The notes beneath the pieces were generated by a model. The model was not told the origin of the DNA. It ran no database searches and saw only the letters and a list, made by a program, of their open reading frames with translations. Shown here piece by piece: positions 8,711 through 16,850 of a DNA stretch of 37,892 nucleotides; position 1 is the stretch's first letter, and each line of letters opens with the position of its first letter. The position numbers and the translations under genes are program-made. The DNA is taken from positions 1 to 37,892 of the forward strand of contig NZ_CAKMNW010000073.1 in NCBI RefSeq assembly GCF_927904885.1. The letters are read 5' to 3'. This DNA is from Candidatus Nitrotoga sp. M5 (GTDB lineage Bacteria > Pseudomonadota > Gammaproteobacteria > Burkholderiales > Gallionellaceae).

Positions 8711-9886
8711 CTAGAGACGCATACTCCTACTTAAAATTAATGCTGCGTGATATTCATATCGGGCGCCCATCCCCGTGACGACCACGGGACCGTCACCTAC
8801 TATCTGTGACTTTCCCGCTTCATTTCTTATTTGCACTAGCGCCTCATACACCGGTGTCGCCCCCTGCAGATAAAACCCCGATATCTGCCCTCCTCCCGTA
8901 TTCATCGGCAAAGCCGCGCCAGCCGACGTGTTGCCCTCAATAACAAAATTCCCAGCCTCTCCGCGGCCACAGAAACCGTAATCCTCGATTTGTTTAAGTC
9001 CGAGCACAGAGAAAGGTGCATATACTTCAAATGCCTCAACATCCTTCGGCGAAATGCCCGCTTTCGCATACAAAGAGCGCGCAGCAATGCTTGCGCCAGT
9101 TTCCTCTTCAAAGGAGTGACCGCTTATCCTAAAATTGCCGTCATGCCCTTGTGTCGCCGCATGTATGTATGCGGGATGCGCTGCACTGTTGGAAAATTTA
9201 TCGACACCGGTGACAACAACAGAAAACGCACCGTTGACAGGAAAAGCGCAATCAAGCAACCGAAAGGGTTCTACGACAAACGGCGAATCTAAGTATTCAG
9301 CAAACGTTAACGATGAGGTCATGCGTGCATGTTTGTCTCCAGAAGCCCACATACGTGATGCGTTTATGTAAGCATGCAGATGCTCAAGCGAGATGCTACA
9401 CTCACTCATATATTTTGCGGCGTAAAGCGCAAATGCACCGGTCGCGCCGAACAGGCCTGCGGCACTTTCCATACCTTCAACACCTGATATAGGCATAGCT
9501 CTTGAGAAAGCCTGCAGTGAGGTGGTTCCTGGACGCAAAGGCGCATCGGCAAAAACGCAAACCACAGCCGAGCACCGTCCGCTTTCTACGGCCATGGCCG
9601 CGACTTCTATCGCCTGCACGAATGAAGTGCCGGACGCGTCAATAGCCGCAACAAATGAAAGATCTTTTAGCGCAAGATCAAGCTGCAGCCGCAACGGCAA
9701 TTCCGCAGAAGGTAGGATTGGGCTGCGGGCAATAATCATTCCATCCACATCTGCTCCACTCAGTCCGGCATCACTGATTGCAGCCACAGCAGAATCAACA
9801 GCGAGTTCACGTGGGCTCTTGACAAATTTACGACTTAGCTCACTCATCCCCATCCCTGTAATCGCAACAATGTTCTGCTTGTTCAT
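8711..9886 (-). CDS. ipfD: Thiolase-fold (SCP-x/lipid-transfer type) protein, probable retro-aldolase, IpfD-like
   Basis: This is a 391-residue thiolase-superfamily protein of the lipid-transfer/SCP-x branch. At the place of the nucleophilic cysteine it reads AAIDASGTSF (Ala84-Ser85), so it lacks the residue needed for thiolysis. The C-terminal half keeps PMNTGGGQISGFYLQG and has Tyr289 (EVYAPFS) and Tyr377/379 (ARYEYH) where Ltp2-type aldolases carry catalytic tyrosines. Ltp2 with ChsH2 performs a retro-aldol cleavage of a steroid side-chain CoA ester, and IpfD-IpfE is reported to release propionyl-CoA from dihydroxylated ibuprofenyl-CoA, leaving a catechol. I infer the same here: loss of an acyl-CoA from an ipso-dioxygenated aryl-acyl-CoA. 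The DUF35 gene directly follows. Confidence 0.8.
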   Translation of the reverse strand: MNKQNIVAITGMGMSELSRKFVKSPRELAVDSAVAAISDAGLSGADVDGMIIARSPILPSAELPLRLQLDLALKDLSFVAAIDASGTSFVQAIEVAAMAVESGRCSAVVCVFADAPLRPGTTSLQAFSRAMPISGVEGMESAAGLFGATGAFALYAAKYMSECSISLEHLHAYINASRMWASGDKHARMTSSLTFAEYLDSPFVVEPFRLLDCAFPVNGAFSVVVTGVDKFSNSAAHPAYIHAATQGHDGNFRISGHSFEEETGASIAARSLYAKAGISPKDVEAFEVYAPFSVLGLKQIEDYGFCGRGEAGNFVIEGNTSAGAALPMNTGGGQISGFYLQGATPVYEALVQIRNEAGKSQIVGDGPVVVTGMGARYEYHAALILSRSMRL

Positions 9887-10027
9887 CTTATTTCTTCTTC
9901 CTCATGGCCACTTCCCTTCCTTTAACAATTTTAACTGGCGGATTATACTCTCTCCGAAGGATCAAGGCTGACTATAATACCGACTTCAAATAGACAATTG
10001 CTGTAGACGTAGGGACAAAAGCTCCCC

Positions 10028-11332
10028 TTAACCCATTAATGCAGGCAGAAATGTCGATATAGAAGGGAATCCGATCAAAAGCGCGACAATGACCATTTCG
10101 CAAAGAAAAAACCAAGAGACTTTTTTGAATATCTGGTCCAGCGGAACTTTATCATGCACTTGTGCGTGAACGACAAATACGTTAAGGCCGACCGGTGGTG
10201 TAATAAGACTTATCTCGATATATTTGACGACAAGAACACCGGTCCAAATAAGATCCATGTCCAAAGCTTCAAAAATCGGCAGAAATACTGGTAACGTGAC
10301 CAAAAGAATGCCTAACGGGTCCAAAAAGCAACCTAGGATGAGATAAACTAACGCAGTCACGATCATGGCAATGACTGGGCTTCCTGCCCATTCCTCAGCA
10401 TAATGCCCCAACTCAACACTTAACCCGGATAATACGATAAATTGTTTAAAAAGAGTTGCTCCGATAGCTATAAAAAATATTTGCGCCGTGACGGTTACCG
10501 TTTCTTTCAAACTCGAGAAAATGTCTGATTTTTTACAACCATTAAAGTAACCAATTACCAGAGCGAGTCCTGCACCGACAGCCCCGGCCTCCACGGCAGT
10601 CACAAACCCTGAATATATACCGAAGAGGATACCCCCGATCAGTAAAAAAACCGGACTCGTTTTGTAAAGAGAATTCCAACGCTCGGGCCATTGCGGTTTC
10701 TCTTTTGCCCTTGGTGCCAAGTGTGGTTTGAAATAGCAAATGACTGTGATAAGAACAGTATAAAGTCCAGCAGTAAGCAGTCCCGGTAGAATACCGGCTA
10801 GGAATAGTTTGGATACAGGTACCTTTGCTATTACTCCATATAATATGAATAGAATACTTGGTGGAATTAATGAACCAAGCGTTCCCGAAGCGGCAACGAC
10901 AGCCGCCGCCAAACCCGGATTATAGCCAGAACGAAGCATTTCGGGGACAGCCAACCGTCCAATAGCGGCTGCCGTCGCCATGCTGGAACCTGATGCAGCG
11001 GAAAATAACGCGCAGGCCCAATTTGATGCCATAAGCAAACCACCTGGCACACTATTCAGCCAAAGTCGAGCAGCACTGAAGAGAGCAGCACTGATTCCGG
11101 TGTGATACGCTATAGCCCCCATAAACAAAAACATGGGGATTGCAGATATACTCCAACTCGCAACCAAGTCGAACGGAGAATTACTTACAGCGCTAAACGC
11201 AACGTTGAAGTTTTTTACCAAGCCGATTCCGATAAATGAAATCAAACCCAGAGACACTGCAATCGGAACACGAAGGGCCAGCACAATCAGTAATCCGGCG
11301 ACACCAAACCCTCCAATTAATAAATCAGACAA
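10028..11332 (-). CDS. dctM: TRAP transporter large permease subunit (DctM)
   Basis: This is the main membrane subunit of a tripartite ATP-independent periplasmic transporter, using an ion gradient to import organic acids. It has about 434 residues with some twelve hydrophobic segments. DctM features include ALRVPIAVSLGLISFIGIG, ASGTLGSLIPPSILFILYG and LITPPVGLNVFVV. The frame opens at a TTG at 11362, but the better start is a TTG at 11332 preceded by GGGGGA. The leader and start (GGAAGCGT-Y-TTGTC) are nearly identical to those of dctQ. It is unusual that dctQ and dctM are separated by the two oxygenase genes. It follows oxygenase beta by 36 bp. The 141 bp after it, before the thiolase gene, hold nothing recognisable. 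Confidence 0.9.
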   Translation of the reverse strand: MSDLLIGGFGVAGLLIVLALRVPIAVSLGLISFIGIGLVKNFNVAFSAVSNSPFDLVASWSISAIPMFLFMGAIAYHTGISAALFSAARLWLNSVPGGLLMASNWACALFSAASGSSMATAAAIGRLAVPEMLRSGYNPGLAAAVVAASGTLGSLIPPSILFILYGVIAKVPVSKLFLAGILPGLLTAGLYTVLITVICYFKPHLAPRAKEKPQWPERWNSLYKTSPVFLLIGGILFGIYSGFVTAVEAGAVGAGLALVIGYFNGCKKSDIFSSLKETVTVTAQIFFIAIGATLFKQFIVLSGLSVELGHYAEEWAGSPVIAMIVTALVYLILGCFLDPLGILLVTLPVFLPIFEALDMDLIWTGVLVVKYIEISLITPPVGLNVFVVHAQVHDKVPLDQIFKKVSWFFLCEMVIVALLIGFPSISTFLPALMG

Positions 11333-11368
11333 GACGCTTCCCCCTCTGGAACCCCTCCACAAAAATCC

Positions 11369-11875
11369 TCATATAATGAATGCTATTGTAGGTACGGGGT
11401 GGTCACCGTTTATAAGGACTACTTTTTTAAAAAACATTTTCAGATCATCTTCCGACTCTCTGAGTTTATATTCCATTCTTCCAGCCCAAATATTCATCTC
11501 GTCAAGGGATTGCACCTGCATCTCAAACAGAGCAAAGTTAACATGTGCCAGATACTCGTTTTCACTGATCCGGTCGATCATCAGGTTAGAGATAATTTTC
11601 CGCATCGGCGACCTCGGTTCCTGGCTGTGTCGCGTCCCTGTCTTCAATTGGTTAATACGCGTCGCCAAGCGCGAACGGTTATCGTTTAGAATTGATACGT
11701 CCCGGTCCGGCAAAAAATCACCCTCGCCACGCGGGATCCAATAAATCATGTCGTCTTCGAGCAGATTTTCCCACTCATCATAACGGGATTCGTCTGCAAA
11801 ACGGGCTTCTTTATAGATAAAACGCTCTACTTTCCGGTATTCGTCATCACTGATCACTGAAACGGTTTCATTCAT
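11369..11875 (-). CDS. ipfB: Aromatic-ring-hydroxylating dioxygenase beta subunit
   Basis: This is the small, non-catalytic subunit of an alpha3beta3 Rieske dioxygenase. The 168 residues have an NTF2-like/SnoaL-like fold. Family features are the opening EVxxFIYKEARFADESRYDEWENLL-type stretch, DDMIYWIP, the RLATRINQL segment with following GTRHSQEPRS, and the beta strands near the C-terminus. The ATG is preceded by AAGGTG at about 9 bp. It directly follows the alpha subunit (48-bp gap) and precedes dctM. The gene order with the thiolase, DUF35 and ligase genes points to IpfB. The beta subunit alone does not reveal the substrate. Confidence 0.9.
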   Translation of the reverse strand: MNETVSVISDDEYRKVERFIYKEARFADESRYDEWENLLEDDMIYWIPRGEGDFLPDRDVSILNDNRSRLATRINQLKTGTRHSQEPRSPMRKIISNLMIDRISENEYLAHVNFALFEMQVQSLDEMNIWAGRMEYKLRESEDDLKMFFKKVVLINGDHPVPTIAFII

Positions 11876-11923
11876 TATTAAATCACCTTCTGGACTGGAT
11901 TGAAATTTTCTTAAGAATACGAC

Positions 11924-13201
11924 TTAAGAGAACAAAGTACGATAATGTCTCCAGAAGCCCCTATTAGGTGTCTCGTCCGAATAGTGCGATGTTATGGTAC
12001 CATCTGCAGCAACTGTCTCTCTGCTTTCGCCACGAGACAAGTCCAGCCATCCTGGCGAGCCATGTAGCGCGCGCCATTGCCTGTCTCCAATTACTGCATC
12101 ATCCGCCAACAAGAATGCAGAAGGGCCAAGGGCTGCCTCGCCCTGACGAAGCATTCTTCTGTTCACCGCATCTGGTGCGCCCTTCAAATACAACGGCGTG
12201 TTCCAGTTGATCGACTTACCTGCTGATATGGGCTGAATCACGACCATGCTGACTTCGGCAATGAACAAATTAGGGAAGATATATGTGTGAGGAGGACCCT
12301 TTGTAAGAATATCGTTTGCCTCATCCTTTCCGTACGCAGCTTCCATGCTTGAAACATAATCCGGGAAACGATCAGATTCGACACCGAACCAAAACAACGG
12401 CTTCGAGTAAGTTTGCCCATACTCAATTTCTGCGTGACCATCCCCCATATCACGAACAAAAGCTTCTAATTTGTCTTCTTCACTTTTCAGAACATTTTCA
12501 TATTTGTACTGAACCTGGATGCCCCGCGCGAATGAGTCATGGACATGATTGACGTGATATCCATCGGTATTATTTTCAACAAGCATTTTCCAATTTGAGT
12601 TGAATATGTGCTTTGTCCATCCACCGAAAAGATCAAGTTCTCCTTCCGGCGATAGATTTGAGGCTCTGTCCAAAGCATGACGACCATTACCCAAATGATC
12701 TTCGAGAGATACGGGATTTTTTGCAAAAGTGGCAAACACAAAACCCCGGTAAATCGCAACTTTAGCTTTTCGAAGATCCAATTCCCCCCCTTTGTCACAG
12801 TAGCCACCAGAGAAAGGCCGATCGACCAGATCGCCGTCGAGATTAAAAACCCAACCATGATACTGGCACGTTATAGCCCGACGACGTCCCTTCTCTTCCT
12901 GGCAGAGCAGGTTGCCTCTATGGGTGCAACGGTTCGTCAAAACGGTTGCTGTAGCGTCTCCGGTCCTGAACATCAGTACAGGTTCGCAGCCAATATGGCG
13001 CCGTATATAGTCTCCCCTTTTTGGCACTTCAGAGAGATGCCCGACAAACACCCAACATTCTTGGAAAATTTTATCCATCTCAAGGGCGAAAATATTTGGA
13101 TCGGTGTATAGAGAACTGTGAATACCGTTATCTTTAATAAGGCCAGAGATATCAGCAGCAGGATTACTGATCGCGCTTATATCATTAGTGGTATAATTCA
13201 T
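11924..13201 (-). CDS. ipfA: Aromatic-ring-hydroxylating dioxygenase alpha subunit (Rieske non-heme iron)
   Basis: This is the catalytic subunit that adds both atoms of O2 to an aromatic ring. It has 425 residues. The Rieske [2Fe-2S] ligands are Cys92-x-His94 (CTHRGNLLC) and Cys112-x2-His115 (CQYHGW). The mononuclear iron site is in VENNTDGYHVNHVH, with bridging Asp213 and His216/His219; a third acidic ligand is probably in ADDAVIGD near 367-373. The start has AAGGA about 10 bp upstream and overlaps the end of dctQ by 17 bp. Electrons would come from the ferredoxin and reductase at 16851-18424. By context it should be an IpfA-type enzyme acting on an aryl-acyl-CoA at the ipso and ortho carbons, since no dihydrodiol dehydrogenase is present. 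A different aromatic acid substrate remains possible. Confidence 0.92.
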   Translation of the reverse strand: MNYTTNDISAISNPAADISGLIKDNGIHSSLYTDPNIFALEMDKIFQECWVFVGHLSEVPKRGDYIRRHIGCEPVLMFRTGDATATVLTNRCTHRGNLLCQEEKGRRRAITCQYHGWVFNLDGDLVDRPFSGGYCDKGGELDLRKAKVAIYRGFVFATFAKNPVSLEDHLGNGRHALDRASNLSPEGELDLFGGWTKHIFNSNWKMLVENNTDGYHVNHVHDSFARGIQVQYKYENVLKSEEDKLEAFVRDMGDGHAEIEYGQTYSKPLFWFGVESDRFPDYVSSMEAAYGKDEANDILTKGPPHTYIFPNLFIAEVSMVVIQPISAGKSINWNTPLYLKGAPDAVNRRMLRQGEAALGPSAFLLADDAVIGDRQWRALHGSPGWLDLSRGESRETVAADGTITSHYSDETPNRGFWRHYRTLFS

Positions 13202-13724
13202 TTTCTTGATTCCTTATCATATGGCTTCGAAAAGAGAACGCATAAATCGCCCAAATCATTACGATGAAGGCAACAAGCAGGCCAACTGCAGCGACAAGCC
13301 TGCTTGGCCAAAGATCAATAAATCCGAATACAATATCGACAACTTCATGGTCATGCCAACTATTGAACAATTTTCGGATTGCACCGGCGGCAAGCACACA
13401 GAGATATGACAGCGTCAATATTTGGCCGAAACGGAGCACAACCCTTGAGGCCTTCTCAGAAAGCTTTTGGGTGAAAAAAGTAACGCTTATCAATTCTTCT
13501 CCACGGCCGCTCACTAGCAAGCCGATCGGTAGAAACACGATTGCGACCATGTAAAAGTTTGCAATGATTTCTATTGTTCCAAATAAGCTGAACAACTTTA
13601 AAAACCTGGACACGACATATACAAGAACATGTCCCGTCATCAACAGAACAACCACGGCCGCCACGACGCAAAGCGCAGTGACGACCCAATTGACTATTTT
13701 CTCTCCATGAACTTTCTCTGACAA
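13185..13724 (-). CDS. dctQ: TRAP transporter small permease subunit (DctQ)
   Basis: This is the small membrane subunit of the TRAP transporter, linking DctM function to the complex. It has about 179 residues with four predicted hydrophobic helices (VVTALCVVAAVVVLLM, IIANFYMVAIVFLPIGLLV, ILTLSYLCVLAAGAI, LVAAVGLLVAFIVMIW). The frame opens upstream at 13784, but the best start is TTG at 13724 because AGGAGG lies 6 bp before it. The same leader, start codon and following bases recur at dctM. Its 3' end overlaps the start of the oxygenase alpha gene by 17 bp, suggesting translational coupling between transport and ring attack. Confidence 0.85.
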   Translation of the reverse strand: MSEKVHGEKIVNWVVTALCVVAAVVVLLMTGHVLVYVVSRFLKLFSLFGTIEIIANFYMVAIVFLPIGLLVSGRGEELISVTFFTQKLSEKASRVVLRFGQILTLSYLCVLAAGAIRKLFNSWHDHEVVDIVFGFIDLWPSRLVAAVGLLVAFIVMIWAIYAFSFRSHMIRNQENELYH

Positions 13725-13811
13725 AACGCTTCCTCCTGAACAGTCAAAATTTTCCTGAAATGACTGCACAACAGCAACCCACACGATAATCTAAGGATGC
13801 TAGCATACAAT

Positions 13812-14948
13812 TCACAGGTCTTCAGGCTTGATCTTGCTGAAAACATTGTCCTCCAGGGTCTTCGCGTAGGCAACCGGTGTGACTTCAGGTAAATTGTCAA
13901 TGATGCCCTTCCACTTTATTAGTAATTTGCGGAAAGTAGCAATTGCTTCTGTAGCTCCTTCAATTTGATTTTCCTCAAAGCGTTTTGCTAGTAAAGCTTC
14001 TTCACTTTTCAGAAACTCGGCATAAAGGGCATCAAGTTTCTCATCATCCACTTTAATAAATTTGGTGCCTCTTGCTTCCGCCTCCTTGCGTGTCTTTTCA
14101 TCCAAATCGACATACCCTTTAACCGCCGCATTCGCGATACCCATCGGTAAGGCATCAATAATCGCCTGCTTTTCAGTCGTCGATAAATCGTTCCATGTGT
14201 CCCGGTTCATCGTCATGAAATTGATCGCCGGATAGGCCCCTCTTTCTACTACGAGAACGGACTTAATAGTATCCATTAAGGAATAATTTGTGATCCATGC
14301 AATCGGCGCCGTGGCACACTCCACTTGCCCGCCGGTCTGCAATGCCTCGACCATTTCGGCAGAGGTCATATTGACGGCCAAGGCACCCGCGGACTCCGCC
14401 CACCTTCCTGCCGTACTAAGACCACGAACACGTCGACCCTTGAGATCATCCAAGGATGTCACTTCCTCACGGCAAATAAAATTGTAATAATTCGTAGTTG
14501 AGTAATCCCCCAAGTGTACAAGTCCCCGCTTTTTATAGTCTTCGTTGCACTCAGGGTAAGCGAGATAACACAACTCTAGCGCAGCACCGTTTGCCGCCAA
14601 CGAACCGGATGCATAAATCATGGCTTGGTTAATGACGTGATAATGAGGAAGCTCATTCACATAAACGAGTGAAATGACCTGCCCCGCTTCAGCCAAACCG
14701 TCCTCCACACCTGGACCAATTGCTTTTGCTTTCAGCAGCTCCCCAACAGGTGAGAAGCGAAACGTCAAACTTCCATTGGTTCTTTTCGCCACATCTTCAA
14801 AAAACGGTAAAATCGCCTCCTGAGCAACGACATGATTTGACGACGTATATCCTGCGAATGTCAACTCTTTCGCACTTGCAGCCCCAGAGCCAAATCCAAC
14901 CAAACCAGCTGCCACGATGCTATAAGCTATCTTGCTACGAATACTCAT
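13812..14948 (-). CDS. dctP: TRAP transporter substrate-binding protein (DctP)
   Basis: This is the periplasmic receptor that captures an organic acid and delivers it to DctQM. It has 378 residues. A Sec signal peptide covers about 1-26 (MSIRSK, then a hydrophobic core ending ASA before KELTFAGY). The mature part is a DctP-type fold, with EEVTSLDDLKGRRVRGLSTAGRWAES carrying the arginine that usually binds the substrate carboxylate, and the VECATAPIAWITNYSLMDT region. It is the first gene of the leftward operon, with the small permease 87 bp downstream. By context the ligand is an aromatic or aryl-alkanoic acid; this is an inference. Confidence 0.92.
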   Translation of the reverse strand: MSIRSKIAYSIVAAGLVGFGSGAASAKELTFAGYTSSNHVVAQEAILPFFEDVAKRTNGSLTFRFSPVGELLKAKAIGPGVEDGLAEAGQVISLVYVNELPHYHVINQAMIYASGSLAANGAALELCYLAYPECNEDYKKRGLVHLGDYSTTNYYNFICREEVTSLDDLKGRRVRGLSTAGRWAESAGALAVNMTSAEMVEALQTGGQVECATAPIAWITNYSLMDTIKSVLVVERGAYPAINFMTMNRDTWNDLSTTEKQAIIDALPMGIANAAVKGYVDLDEKTRKEAEARGTKFIKVDDEKLDALYAEFLKSEEALLAKRFEENQIEGATEAIATFRKLLIKWKGIIDNLPEVTPVAYAKTLEDNVFSKIKPEDL

Positions 14949-15111
14949 TGAATTCTCCCAATCTTTAAATTCATCATAATTATCCTTTTAAGTACGCCCG
15001 CCCCAAACGAGACTTTGCGAATGATCTGTGCCGACCCGCTCTATTGAAGCACGAGACCCCCAACGCTTTAGGTAAAGTCGGATAGCGGTTCTCCGCACTG
15101 TCCTCATAACT

Positions 15112-15138
15112 AGTATATTTCAGTAAATTAAAAATCAA
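15112..15138 (-). promoter_or_regulatory. Possible promoter of the leftward (dctP-first) operon
   Basis: On the minus strand TTGATT (15133-15138) and TATACT (15112-15117) are separated by 15 bp, somewhat short for sigma70. It lies about 165 bp upstream of dctP and close to the divergent promoter at 15153. No better pair was seen between 14949 and 15150. Confidence 0.3.
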
Positions 15139-15152
15139 GTAGTTTTTTAACA

Positions 15153-15181
15153 TTGACAGTCATTATTTTTGTTTATATTTT
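15153..15181 (+). promoter_or_regulatory. Probable sigma70 promoter of the rightward operon
   Basis: TTGACA at 15153-15158 and TATTTT at 15176-15181 are separated by 17 bp, in an AT-rich patch of the 542-bp divergent region (14949-15490). Transcription would start near 15188, leaving a leader of about 300 nt before the hydrolase gene. Apart from these sites and the palindrome at 15179, I recognise nothing in the region. Confidence 0.5.
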
Positions 15182-15193
15182 CATATTATGAAA
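15179..15193. promoter_or_regulatory. Palindrome overlapping the rightward promoter, candidate IclR operator
   Basis: TTTCATA-T-TATGAAA is a perfect inverted repeat with 7-bp arms that covers the end of the -10 element and the expected start site. An operator here would suit repression by the IclR-family protein encoded at the end of the same operon. The link is inferred from position only. Confidence 0.4.
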
Positions 15194-15490
15194 TTTATTG
15201 CATTATTATACTAATGTGATGATCGAGGAAACCGTGCGTAGCAAATCTCATGCAATCGTGTCCGCGCAAATCCAGATGGAACAGTAATGTTAGAATGCCG
15301 ATATAATTCTTTCGCTATGCGCACGGACCCGGCTCCGCAATTTGCAGGTAGGTCTATGCCTTCGCATATGTACGAAACATTGGCGCAAATATTTCGACGC
15401 ATCATAGGCAACCCTATTGTATTAGAATTCGCTAGGTGTTCGGCGTTTCAAATTTGCTTTAGAAAATAGGAAACTTCACGAGGGAATGAT

Positions 15491-16351
15491 ATGCCTGAAG
15501 CCATTGAAAACAATTTTCCCGAAATAGGAAACTCTATAAAAATCGGCGCGACAACAATCAATTACCATGATCGTGGCGACGGCGCGGTTGTCCTGCTTAT
15601 TCATGGCTCTGGCCCGGGTGTGACAGCATGGGCAAATTGGCGAAATACGATCCCTGCGCTTGAAGGAAATTTCAGGGTAATCGCTCCGGATATGGCTGGC
15701 TTTGGATATACTGAAACTACGGATGTTGTCGAATGTTCAGTAGAGCGGTGGGCGAAGCAACTGTGTGACCTTCTCGACGCGCTAGAAATCGGGCAGATTT
15801 CAATTGTTGGGAACTCCTTCGGTGGTTCCATTGCGCTCGAATTCATTCGCCAGTACCCAGAAAGATGTAGCAAAGCCATTCTCATGGGTTCCGTCGGCGT
15901 TTCCTTTCCTCTCACTGAAGGATTAGACACAGTATGGGGTTATCAACCATCATTTGATCATATGAAGCACCTGTTGGAATTGTTTGTAGCCGACGAGAGT
16001 CTGATTACGGACGATTTGGTTGAAATGCGCTACCGTGCGAGCCTGAGGCCAGGAGTGCAGGAAAGGTTCGAACGCCTTTTCCCGGAGCCGCGTCAGCGAT
16101 GGGTCGATGCTCTCGCCCAGCAACGTGATGATCTCCGTTCGATATCGAACAAACTATTGCTTATTCATGGGCGCGATGACAAAATTATTCCTATACAGGC
16201 ATCCGAACAGCTTCACAAATTATTGCCTAATTCTACCCTGCGTCGGATCGACGATTGCGGACATTGGGTTCAAATAGAACAAGCGCAACGCTTCAATTCG
16301 ATAGTTCTAGATTTTTTGACAGGATCACTGGACAAAAGTTTCCATGAATGA
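15491..16351 (+). CDS. Meta-cleavage product hydrolase (alpha/beta hydrolase, BphD/MhpC type)
   Basis: This enzyme hydrolyses the C-C bond of the ring-fission product, releasing 2-hydroxypenta-2,4-dienoate and a carboxylic acid (formate if the product is an aldehyde). It has 286 residues. The oxyanion region is LLIHGSGPGVTAWANW (35-50), the nucleophile elbow GNSFGG has Ser109, the acid is the second Asp of HGRDDKIIP (about Asp230), and the base is His258 in CGHW. The length and motifs fit the 2-hydroxymuconate-semialdehyde hydrolase family. It starts the rightward operon with AGGGAATG before the ATG. Its dienoate product feeds the hydratase-aldolase-dehydrogenase trio on the other strand. Confidence 0.9.
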   Translation: MPEAIENNFPEIGNSIKIGATTINYHDRGDGAVVLLIHGSGPGVTAWANWRNTIPALEGNFRVIAPDMAGFGYTETTDVVECSVERWAKQLCDLLDALEIGQISIVGNSFGGSIALEFIRQYPERCSKAILMGSVGVSFPLTEGLDTVWGYQPSFDHMKHLLELFVADESLITDDLVEMRYRASLRPGVQERFERLFPEPRQRWVDALAQQRDDLRSISNKLLLIHGRDDKIIPIQASEQLHKLLPNSTLRRIDDCGHWVQIEQAQRFNSIVLDFLTGSLDKSFHE

Positions 16352-16403
16352 GATTGGGGAACCGGCTAGTCAAAATGAATATGCTCACGAAGGGAGCAAT
16401 AAT

Positions 16404-16832
16404 ATGATCAAACAATTTTTCGGACGTTGGAATATTGTAAGTTGGCGCCAAGAATTTGACGACGGACGACGCCTATATCCTATGGGAGAAATGCCTGAAG
16501 GTTTCATGGATTATCAGGAAACTGCAAATTTTTACTGCACAATTGTCCGTTCCGATCGCGGTCATTTTGCAACCGGGGGGCAATGGGACGCAGGCCAGCA
16601 GGAAAAAGCCGAAGCGTATAATAGTTATTTTTCTTATGGCGGAACTTTCGAGATTCAAGGAGACCTTGTACTGCATCACGTCAAGTTCAGCCTATTTCCC
16701 AACTGGGTCGGGGGAACACAAAGACGCAAATTTGAATTAGACGGCGATCATCTCCATCTTATTGCAAGATTGGAGGATGGGACCCCTGAATCCAGATATG
16801 CCATCATCGAATGGATCCGAGATGTCAATTGA
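16404..16832 (+). CDS. Lipocalin-like domain protein of unknown role
   Basis: The predicted product of 142 residues resembles the lipocalin-like (Lipocalin_5, PF13924) family: it opens FFGRWNIVSWRQEFDDGR, has PEGFMDY and a Y-rich middle (YNSYFSYGGTFEIQGDLVLHHVKFSLFPNWVG), and ends with a strand pattern RKFELDGDHLHLIARLEDG. The frame is open from an ATG at 16344 that overlaps the hydrolase gene, but the ATG at 16404 has GGGAG about 7 bp upstream and begins at the conserved domain, so I prefer it. No signal peptide is visible. It lies between the hydrolase and ferredoxin reductase genes, so it probably serves the pathway, perhaps binding or isomerising an intermediate; this is not shown by the sequence. 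Confidence 0.75.
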   Translation: MIKQFFGRWNIVSWRQEFDDGRRLYPMGEMPEGFMDYQETANFYCTIVRSDRGHFATGGQWDAGQQEKAEAYNSYFSYGGTFEIQGDLVLHHVKFSLFPNWVGGTQRRKFELDGDHLHLIARLEDGTPESRYAIIEWIRDVN

Positions 16833-16850
16833 AGCAGCGGGTGATTGTTG

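Noticed and set aside
15287..15469. 60-codon frame in the leader of the rightward operon (and the opposite 66-codon frame at 15211-15411)
   Set aside because: No ribosome site, motif or family pattern was seen in either.
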